From Planctomycetales bacterium (GTDB taxonomy: Bacteria; Planctomycetota; Planctomycetia; Pirellulales; Thermoguttaceae): 16,424 bases of DNA. The position numbers and the translations under genes are program-made. The DNA lies in NCBI GenBank assembly GCA_007127495.1, contig SKZG01000220.1:1-16424 (forward strand), read 5' to 3'. Each line of letters begins with the position of its first letter. Position 1 is the stretch's first letter. Shown piece after piece: positions 7,594-12,693 of this stretch. Below the pieces are notes generated by a model. The model was given only the letters and a program-made list of their open reading frames with translations, was not told where the DNA came from and searched no databases.

Positions 7594-8121
7594 ATGAACG
7601 GCACAGCTTCATCGGCAACATTCAAGGTGGGCGATAAGGTCTGGGTGCGCATGGCGACAGGCCGCGCCGCGGGAACGGTGACCGAGGACCGCGGTTCTTT
7701 GGGACGAGGCGGCCGGCGCCTGTTCTATGTTTCCGTGCCCAACCACCCGTATAGCAGCGACGTGCTCCTGCTCGGCGAAGACGAGATGGAACCCATGACC
7801 GCGGACGAGCGGACCACTTTATACGAGCCATTGGACCCGCAGGCCGTCAAGGATTTCCTAATCCACGGTGGACTGTTCGCCATCCTCGCCCGCAACTCGC
7901 AGCAACCGGTGTGGCTGCGGCGCGGCCCGCGCGGCAGCCTGACCCAAACCTACATCGAAGGCTACAGCGTAACGGGCGGAGAGTCTCCGCCGCTGTCCGC
8001 CTTGCATGGCGAGAAAATCTTCACCCCGAAACGCGACGCGGTCATCCGCTTTCTCAAGTCGTTCGGCCTGACCGACGACGAAGCGGGGGAAGTCGTTCGG
8101 CGGGTGGGTACGGCGCCGTGA
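7594..8121 (+). CDS. Unknown protein with N-terminal SH3-like barrel
   Basis: The product is 175 residues and not recognised. Residues 10-50 (FKVGDKVWVRMATGRAAGTV, then a Gly/Arg-rich turn and RRLFYVSV) look like a small KOW/SH3-type beta barrel. The remainder is mixed alpha/beta, ending in a helical segment IRFLKSFGLTDDEAGEVVRRV. I chose ATG 7594 because GGAGG at 7582-7586 sits 7 bases before it. A GTG at 7573 in the same frame would overlap the previous gene. It is co-directional with and close to the HEPN-like gene, which suggests they act together. A GTPase remnant starts right behind it. Possible antitoxin or partner roles are speculation. Confidence 0.65.
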   Translation: MNGTASSATFKVGDKVWVRMATGRAAGTVTEDRGSLGRGGRRLFYVSVPNHPYSSDVLLLGEDEMEPMTADERTTLYEPLDPQAVKDFLIHGGLFAILARNSQQPVWLRRGPRGSLTQTYIEGYSVTGGESPPLSALHGEKIFTPKRDAVIRFLKSFGLTDDEAGEVVRRVGTAP

Positions 8122-8130
8122 GGCCGGGAA

Positions 8131-8379
8131 TTGCCCAACAAATGGATGCGGTTGAAGGCAGATGTGCCAGGAGAAAAGGATCTGCGCGAGACCTGGGCGC
8201 AGGCCATCAAGGACATCCGCCCTCAAGGGATCATTTTCATGATAGATGGCCGGAGGAATGGTGCCAAGCTCAAGGCCGATCTCTCGGAATTGGAAAACGA
8301 TGTCCTTTCGCATTACCGCGATTCGTTGGGCGAACTGCAAGCGGTGCATGTTTTTGTGAATTATGTGGACCAATGGGCC
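8131..8379 (+). pseudogene. Middle section of an Arf/SRPRB-like GTPase
   Basis: About 83 codons resemble the centre of a small GTPase. DVPGEKDLRETW looks like the G3/switch II region (D-x-x-G), GIIFMIDG like the following core strand, and HVFVNYVDQWA like the G4 strand with N-x-x-D. No P-loop (G1) lies upstream, since the previous gene ends at 8121, and no G5 region follows. After position 8379 the sequence becomes a 23-base copy of part of the 9923-10426 gene and then a promoter region. The frame stays open to 8529 only by chance. I read it as a remnant lacking both ends. A small stand-alone protein starting at TTG 8131 or ATG 8146 is less likely. Confidence 0.55.
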
Positions 8380-8402
8380 GGCGTCGCGGTTGAGGTATTT
8401 CA
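8380..8402. repeat. 23-base exact copy of part of the 9923-10426 gene
   Basis: This stretch is identical to 9959-9981 in the same orientation. There it encodes KYLNRDA on the minus strand. Flanking bases do not match. It starts exactly where GTPase similarity ends. An exact 23-base match is not expected by chance in a window of this size. Confidence 0.75.
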
Positions 8403-8404
8403 TC

Positions 8405-8434
8405 TTGACAAATGCCGCGGATGTGGTAATATAC
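8405..8434 (+). promoter_or_regulatory. Likely promoter of the nucleotidyltransferase gene
   Basis: A perfect TTGACA (8405-8410) is followed by a TA-rich stretch, TAATATACT (about 8427-8435). Either TAATAT with 16-base spacing or TATACT with 19-base spacing could be the -10 box. The ATG at 8526 lies about 85 bases downstream. It begins 3 bases after the 23-base repeat. Confidence 0.5.
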
Positions 8435-8525
8435 TGCTAGCCGGGGGCCGTGCGACGGCGATCGCGCAGCCTGCCGGCACCGGACGCCTCGCTATGTGCC
8501 CGCCCCTGCGGAATGCAAGCAACGT

Positions 8526-9083
8526 ATGAATACGCTTTATGAGGCCGCGAAGGAGATCTCCGACTTCCTTGACGCGAAGGAGTGGCGATTCTGCATTATC
8601 GGAGGACTGGCCGTCGCCCGATGGGGCGAACCGCGCACAACCGTGGACGTGGATCTGACCTTGATGACCGGCTTCGGCAACGAAGAGGGGTACGCAAGGG
8701 TTCTTCTGGACCGGTTTCGCCCCAGGGTCGAACGTGCCCTGAACTTTGCCATGGAGCATCGCGTTCTGTTGTTGTACGCCAGCAACGGCAGGGATCTGGA
8801 CATCTCGTTCGGCGCATTCCCGTTTGAAGAGCAAATGATGCATCGGGCCTCGGCGTTCGAGTTCGCCGCGGGCATTGAGTTGGTCACGTGTTCGGCCGAG
8901 GACCTTTTCGTGCTGAAAGTGTTCGCCGATCGGAACAAGGATTGGGCCGATGCGGAAAGCGTGGCCATTCGGCAGAGGCTGGACCGGCAGTATGTTCTCA
9001 AGCACCTCCGACCGCTGTGCGAACTGAAAGAATCGCCTGACATTCTTGCCCGAGCGGAAAGGCTCTTGAAGGAATCGCCATGA
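8526..9083 (+). CDS. AbiEii/MNT-like nucleotidyltransferase
   Basis: This 185-residue protein has the nucleotidyltransferase fold signature. IIGGLAVARWG (Gly26-Gly27) is followed by TTVDVDLTL with two metal-binding Asp (41 and 43), and a third candidate acidic residue is Asp92 in GRDLDISF. The C-terminal half has AEDLFVLKVFADRNKDWAD, the 'eDLi.lK..a.R.kD..D' pattern shared by AbiEii-type toxins and related minimal nucleotidyltransferases. Some relatives are toxins that modify tRNA ends, and others are uncharacterised. I start at ATG 8526 because the GG motif then lies at the usual distance. A GTG at 8496 is possible. The next gene overlaps the stop as ATGA, so the pair is translationally coupled. 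Toxin activity is inference. Confidence 0.8.
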   Translation: MNTLYEAAKEISDFLDAKEWRFCIIGGLAVARWGEPRTTVDVDLTLMTGFGNEEGYARVLLDRFRPRVERALNFAMEHRVLLLYASNGRDLDISFGAFPFEEQMMHRASAFEFAAGIELVTCSAEDLFVLKVFADRNKDWADAESVAIRQRLDRQYVLKHLRPLCELKESPDILARAERLLKESP

Positions 9084-9328
9084 CCGAGATGTCTCGCCAG
9101 GACTGGGAGCGATTTGTTCAGCAATGGCGGGAGGCGGGCCCCGAGTTAGCCCGCATCCGGCGCAAGGAAACCCGCTCGCGGGCTTACGATGCGGAGGCGG
9201 TCGACGCCCTGCTGGAAGTGGGCGACGCGCTCGGCCACTCGCGCACGAGCCGGGGCCTGATCGAACTGCAGCAGTGGCTGGAACAACTTGCCCGTGCCCA
9301 GGGCGTCCTGCCGCAGCACGCCGAGTAA
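9080..9328 (+). CDS. Small partner protein of the nucleotidyltransferase
   Basis: This 82-residue, highly charged, predicted all-helical protein is not recognised. Its ATG overlaps the stop codon of the nucleotidyltransferase gene (ATGA), which strongly suggests co-expression and a shared role such as antitoxin or regulatory subunit. There is no DNA-binding signature, signal peptide or membrane segment. It begins SRQDWERFVQQWREAGPELA and ends in a helix around LIELQQWLEQLARAQG. AbiEi-type antitoxins are longer and have a winged helix, so this would be a different partner class. Confidence 0.65.
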   Translation: MTEMSRQDWERFVQQWREAGPELARIRRKETRSRAYDAEAVDALLEVGDALGHSRTSRGLIELQQWLEQLARAQGVLPQHAE

Positions 9329-9396
9329 GCTGCGATGGTGGCACTCGCGTCCCTTGGCCCACCCTACGAATACGACCTTTGGTCCACCCTGCGCGC

Positions 9397-9885
9397 TCAC
9401 CCTACGCGCTCTGCACGCCTTTCGAACCCTCGCACGTCGCGCAGTGCTATCCACAGCGGCACCGCCGCGGCGGGGGCGAAGGCAAAGTCCACCACGAGCC
9501 ACCCCAACGGCAGCCCGCGGATCGGAACGAACACGGCGGCCAGCACCGGGACCAGAGCGCAGCAGATCAAGCCGAACTGGATGACCCAAACGTTCCGAAT
9601 TGGGTCGCGAATGGCGCCGGCAAAGAGGATGGCCAACATCAAGTGCGCGAAGGCGAGCCAATCGTAGCCGTACCACAAGAAGGGATACCGCGCGCCGATC
9701 GTGTCGAGCGCTTCGATCACCTCGAGCAGAAACCGGTGCATGGCGCCGGTTGCTTCGCGGTCGCCCCAGACGACCGACACCAAGGTTTCGAGTTCCCACT
9801 GTGCCGGCCAGATCGTCACGGCCGAGACGAACAGGCCGAACGACACGATCGCCAGCATCATCTTGGCGCGGAAAAGCGTTTGCAT
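9397..9885 (-). CDS. Four-helix membrane protein of unknown function
   Basis: This 162-residue inner-membrane protein is not recognised by name. Four hydrophobic segments are visible: about residues 11-28 (AIVSFGLFVSAVTIWP), 70-92 (WYGYDWLAFAHLMLAILFAG), 99-120 and 125-147. Between the first and second there is a roughly 40-residue soluble loop with acidic residues. The C-terminus is basic (RDVRGFERRAERVG). The ATG at 9885 has a strong AAGGAGG just upstream. It follows the 9923-10426 gene by 37 bases on the same strand, and mscL lies further upstream, so a shared transcript is possible. Confidence 0.75.
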   Translation of the reverse strand: MQTLFRAKMMLAIVSFGLFVSAVTIWPAQWELETLVSVVWGDREATGAMHRFLLEVIEALDTIGARYPFLWYGYDWLAFAHLMLAILFAGAIRDPIRNVWVIQFGLICCALVPVLAAVFVPIRGLPLGWLVVDFAFAPAAAVPLWIALRDVRGFERRAERVG

Positions 9886-9922
9886 GTCGCCTCCTTCGCG
9901 CCGCCGCTGACCAACGGTCCGT

Positions 9923-10426
9923 TCACAGCGGCTCCCACGGGAAGTCGGTCTTCCAACGGGCGTCGCGGTTGAGGTATTTCAGGAAGGCGCCCTCGACCTC
10001 GGCCTTCGTCAAGTCGCGGGTGCACCGGAAGTGGCGGTCGCCGCTCCCCTCGCGATACTCGAGCGCGTACGGGCCGTCGTCTTCCCCGGAAGCCTGGAGG
10101 AACACCTGGTCGGCCGCGGCCAGGATGATGAACTCGCCGCGTCCCGTATCGTCGGCGAACGCTTGGCGAATGTCTGCTTCGGTGGCGTCGGCGGAAGGAA
10201 GGGATTGGGCGCACTCGAGCGTCATCGTTTCGCTCGCGGGGCCCGGCTCCGACACGTCCTCGCGCAAGTGGGGCTCTGGACCGGGAGCGGTGTGGTGGGG
10301 AGAGTGACCTCGATTGGTTTGCTGCACCAGATACACCACCAAGACAACCACCGCCATGAGGATGCCGACGAACATCAGCAGAATCGCAGCAAGAATGAGC
10401 AGCTCGAAAGGTCCGGGTACAAACAT
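9923..10426 (-). CDS. Single-pass membrane-anchored protein, unknown domain
   Basis: This 167-residue protein starts MFVPGPFELLILAAILLMFV with one long hydrophobic helix (about residues 8-33). A Pro/His/Glu-rich linker follows, then a soluble C-terminal domain of about 90 residues beginning EADIRQAFADDTGRGEFIIL and ending YLNRDARWKTDFPWEPL. I do not recognise the domain. The orientation is probably N-terminus out or in the membrane with the domain in the cytoplasm, but this is not certain. ATG 10426 is preceded by AGGAG at good spacing. A 23-base piece of this gene (9959-9981) is repeated at 8380-8402. It lies between mscL and a four-helix membrane protein, all on one strand. Confidence 0.75.
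   Translation of the reverse strand: MFVPGPFELLILAAILLMFVGILMAVVVLVVYLVQQTNRGHSPHHTAPGPEPHLREDVSEPGPASETMTLECAQSLPSADATEADIRQAFADDTGRGEFIILAAADQVFLQASGEDDGPYALEYREGSGDRHFRCTRDLTKAEVEGAFLKYLNRDARWKTDFPWEPL
9959..9981. repeat. Source copy of the 23-base repeat, inside a gene
   Basis: Exact match to 8380-8402. Here it is in the coding frame of the minus-strand gene and encodes KYLNRDA, so this is the likely source and 8380-8402 the displaced copy. Confidence 0.7.
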
Positions 10427-10502
10427 CGGTCGTACTCCTGTGCTTGGTCGGAGGCTTTGGGCCAAATAAGCCCTGGCTGCCGGACGGGCCGCGTTGCATT
10501 CG

Positions 10503-10946
10503 CTAAACGACTGGAAGTTCCGACGTGCAGTGTGCGCACCGCGTTGCCGCCCGTGGAATACCGGAAAGGCAGTACGGGCATTCCTTCGTTGCAGTTTCGG
10601 CCGGCGGCGCCGGTTGGGGACGTTGCAGCCGATTCGCCATCCGTACAATCAGGAAGACGACAAAGGCGATGATCAGGAAGTTGATCACGCCCTGGATGAA
10701 CAGGCCGTAGTTGAGCGTCGGCGCGCCGGCGTCCTGGGCGGCCTTGAGCGACTCGTAGGTGTCGCCACTGAGGCTGATGAACAGGTTGCTGAAGTCAACC
10801 TCGCCGAGGATCAGCCCGATCGGCGGCATGAGGACGTCCTGCACCAGCGAGTTGACAATCGCGCCGAATGCCCCGCCGATAATGACCGCGATGGCCAAAT
10901 CGAGCACATTCCCTCGCATGATGAACGCCCGGAACTCTTGAAACAT
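10503..10946 (-). CDS. mscL: Large-conductance mechanosensitive channel with zinc ribbon tail
   Basis: This 147-residue channel opens under membrane tension to release solutes on osmotic downshock. The family N-terminus is clear ([20 protein letters not shown]). The first transmembrane helix spans about residues 16-40 and includes [21 protein letters not shown] periplasmic loop and the second helix (about 80-102, [20 protein letters not shown]) follow. The C-terminus carries [18 protein letters not shown], a C-x2-C-x10-C-x2-C zinc ribbon ending TSEL. This replaces the usual charged helical bundle end and is seen in a subset of MscL proteins. AAGGAG lies before the ATG at 10946. It probably stands first in a three-gene minus-strand group. 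Confidence 0.95.
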   Translation of the reverse strand: MFQEFRAFIMRGNVLDLAIAVIIGGAFGAIVNSLVQDVLMPPIGLILGEVDFSNLFISLSGDTYESLKAAQDAGAPTLNYGLFIQGVINFLIIAFVVFLIVRMANRLQRPQPAPPAETATKECPYCLSGIPRAATRCAHCTSELPVV

Positions 10947-11140
10947 GGCCGCGTCTCCTTGAGAGGGAACAGGGTTAACGAACGAGCAGGTGTGTATTAT
11001 CGCATATCACTTCCGTCCGTCCAGCGGCCGATACGCCGGAAGTGCCATGGCTGACCACGCCGAATCCCGGCCATTGGCCTCGCGATGGAGCGCGCATTCG
11101 CCCCCGACTGTCGGGCGAGCCGGCCGCGGGGCTCCCACAT
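10947..11140. other. Non-coding stretch upstream of mscL
   Basis: This stretch should hold the mscL promoter on the minus strand, but no strong -35/-10 pair stands out. Open frames in it are shadows without ribosome binding sites. Confidence 0.4.
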
Positions 11141-11380
11141 TCAGCCACCCACAACGGCCAGCAACACGACCAACATGCTCACACTCAGCCCGATGAACAC
11201 ATACGCGATGGCATAGAGTATCCGGTTTCGTTTCGGCAACACCCTGCATGTTGGCCGGGGCACGGTAGAAGCTTTCCTCGCGGGCCCCCCCTTTCGGTCT
11301 ACTGACGCAAGCTCCTTCAGATAGCGCGGGAACAAGGATTTGATGGTCACCTCACACGCAAGTGCCGCCCCTGCTTGCAT
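11141..11380 (-). CDS. Hypothetical small membrane protein
   Basis: An open frame of 79 codons begins 10 bases behind tRNA-Gln. Its last 28 residues form a convincing membrane helix (ILYAIAYVFIGLSVSMLVVL), preceded by basic residues PKRNR. No good ribosome binding site precedes ATG 11380, so a shorter form starting at an internal GTG near the helix is possible. I do not recognise it. Coding status rests on the hydrophobic C-terminal segment only. Confidence 0.35.
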   Translation of the reverse strand: MQAGAALACEVTIKSLFPRYLKELASVDRKGGPARKASTVPRPTCRVLPKRNRILYAIAYVFIGLSVSMLVVLLAVVGG

Positions 11381-11389
11381 TTAGGTCAG

Positions 11390-11462
11390 CTACCCGGCCA
11401 GGACTTGAACCTGGAACGAGGGAACCAAAATCCCTTGTGTTGCCAATTACACCACCGGGTAG
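11390..11462 (-). tRNA. tRNA-Gln (UUG anticodon)
   Basis: Read on the minus strand, the acceptor arms TACCCGG and CCGGGTA pair fully. The anticodon stem AGGGA/TCCCT encloses the loop TTTTGGT, giving anticodon TTG for CAA glutamine codons. The T arm contains GGTTCAAGTCC between CCAGG and CCTGG. The discriminator is G and the CCA end is not encoded. The D arm includes TGGTGTAATTGGCA, as in other glutamine tRNAs. Confidence 0.95.
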
Positions 11463-11534
11463 TCAAACTGCAAACCATCGTATTGGAAATTCAGCCGGCG
11501 GACAAGTGGGCACAAAGGCCGGCTTTTCGTTTCT

Positions 11535-11605
11535 CGGTGCAGACAGCCTTTGCTCCAGGGGCGGCACACGGCGCGTGCCTACCACATTAAAGCGGCATGC
11601 ATCTG
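11535..11605. repeat. REP/MITE-like unit, copy 1 (degenerate)
   Basis: This copy is similar in sequence and orientation to the unit at 12312-12389. It shares the core hairpin GGCACAC-GGC-GCGTGCC (11563-11579, one G-T pair), then 'TACCACATTAAAGCGGC' and an upstream GTGCAG-CAGCC element. The outer arms no longer pair well. It lies between tRNA-Gln and the pseudopilin gene. Confidence 0.6.
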
Positions 11606-11630
11606 GTGGCAACGAAAGAGCCAAGAAGAG

Positions 11631-11668
11631 ACGCGGGCCCCCTGCTTTAGAACCGCAGGAGGCCCGCG
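11631..11668 (-). terminator. Strong hairpin behind the pseudopilin gene
   Basis: Fourteen-base arms at 11632-11645 and 11655-11668 pair at 13 positions around a 9-base loop, about 48 bases behind the pseudopilin stop on the minus strand. The following minus-strand bases are pyrimidine-rich (TCTCTTCTTGG) but lack a pure T run. The terminator role is therefore likely, not certain. Confidence 0.55.
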
Positions 11669-11715
11669 CGTGGCCGATCGGATTTCACGTTCGGGCTGCC
11701 GGGCCCGCCAGAAGC

Positions 11716-12168
11716 CTATTGCTGCGCATACCACTCGGCATTGTTCGGGTAGAATCCGCCGGTGGTCTCGTCATATTGCCAACCGGCGCCGCCCGCCACC
11801 ACGGCCTCGGGGACATCGCCCGCCGAGGCGACCGCCACCACGTCGCGGCTATGGTTGAACGGGTTGACGGGGAGTTCACCCTGGATGTACGGGCCATAGG
11901 GCGTATCGCCGTCGAATCCGCCATCGACGTTCGTGGCCTTGGTCATCTGGTCGGCAAAGTTTGCCAGGCTGGGCACGTTGCCAAGGTGATGCACCTTGTA
12001 CATTTCGATCTGCGACCGAATGGTGTGCAGGTTGAAGGACAGCGTGCTGTTCTTCGCGTCCTCCGTAGAGGACGAGAACTGTGGGATGATGGTCGCGGCC
12101 AAAACGGCCATGATGATCACCACGATCAGCACTTCGATCAGGGTAAAGGCTTTACGGTTCCGGGTCAT
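11716..12168 (-). CDS. GspG-like type II secretion pseudopilin
   Basis: This 150-residue protein has a class III prepilin signal. A basic leader MTRNRKA is cut before FTLIEVLIVVIIMAVLAATI, with Glu at position 5 of the mature protein. The residue before the cut is Ala instead of the usual Gly, which is common in planctomycete pilin-like proteins. Mature length and the region with NVPSLANFADQMTKATN, GDTPYGPYIQGELPVNPFN, and a C-terminal GGWQY-like GAGWQYDETTGGFYPN match GspG-type major pseudopilins, including their calcium-loop region. GAGGAAAG precedes the ATG at 12168. No other secretion gene is nearby, so it stands alone between two palindromic repeat units. It could serve a type II secretion or type IV pilus-like fibre. 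Confidence 0.85.
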   Translation of the reverse strand: MTRNRKAFTLIEVLIVVIIMAVLAATIIPQFSSSTEDAKNSTLSFNLHTIRSQIEMYKVHHLGNVPSLANFADQMTKATNVDGGFDGDTPYGPYIQGELPVNPFNHSRDVVAVASAGDVPEAVVAGGAGWQYDETTGGFYPNNAEWYAQQ

Positions 12169-12693
12169 AACTCTTTCCTCTTGGCAAAACTACAGAAACG
12201 GGAAACCCAACGCGGGTAGTCTTTCTGTGGCGACGGGCCACTAGAAATACTTAGGTTGCGAAAGTTGCACAGTCAAGAAAATCTGGCGAGACATTCTTTT
12301 GGCTCTTCCGCTTCTAAGTGCAGGCAGCCCCTGTTTTCGGGACGGCACACGGCGTGTGCCCACTACAATGAAGCGGCCTGCACTTAGAAACGGAGGAACC
12401 ATTCTATTTCTGGCGAACTACGGCCCTGTATTCGACGCATGCAATGTATACGACGCAGATACCCAAGAAACTATATGTCAACCAAAATGGCCAGTTTGAC
12501 GATAATTACAAATACCTTGGTAGCGATAAACGGGCTTGTGACGCCTACGCCTTCGAAACTGACTGGGAAGACATCCGCGTTCAGGAGCTACAGTTAATGT
12601 ACGTGGAGTGCGCAGGACGAAGTATCTTGGGGCGAACATCGCCAGTTTACCAGACCCTTGACTCTCGAAGCGGTGATTAAAAGGAGGCAAACA
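12169..12693. other. Long intergenic region before the YTV gene
   Basis: These 525 bases are more AT-rich than the flanking genes. They contain the pseudopilin ribosome binding site and presumed promoter, the nested palindrome at 12312-12389 and the YTV gene's ribosome binding site AAGGAGG (12681-12687). An open frame at 12444-12680 has no ribosome binding site and no recognisable features. I find no convincing promoter for the YTV gene. Confidence 0.45.
12312..12389. repeat. REP/MITE-like unit, copy 2 (intact nested palindrome)
   Basis: The outer arms TTCTAAGTGCAGGC (12312-12325) and GCCTGCACTTAGAA (12376-12389) are perfect inverted copies. Inside them, GGCACAC (12344-12350), GGC and GTGTGCC (12354-12360) form a second hairpin. 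The 78-base unit encodes no protein and shares its core and right half with the unit at 11535-11605. The design suits a REP-type element moved by a transposase elsewhere, or a small non-autonomous element. Confidence 0.7.

Noticed and set aside
9124..9972. 282-codon plus-strand frame over the small partner and membrane genes
   Set aside because: It overlaps better-supported genes on both strands and lacks start signals.
11362..12219. 285-codon plus-strand frame crossing tRNA-Gln and the pseudopilin
   Set aside because: It reads through a tRNA, a palindromic repeat and the antisense of the pseudopilin.
12444..12680. 78-codon open frame before the YTV gene
   Set aside because: There is no ribosome binding site, hydrophobic segment or recognisable motif, and the region is otherwise regulatory and AT-rich.
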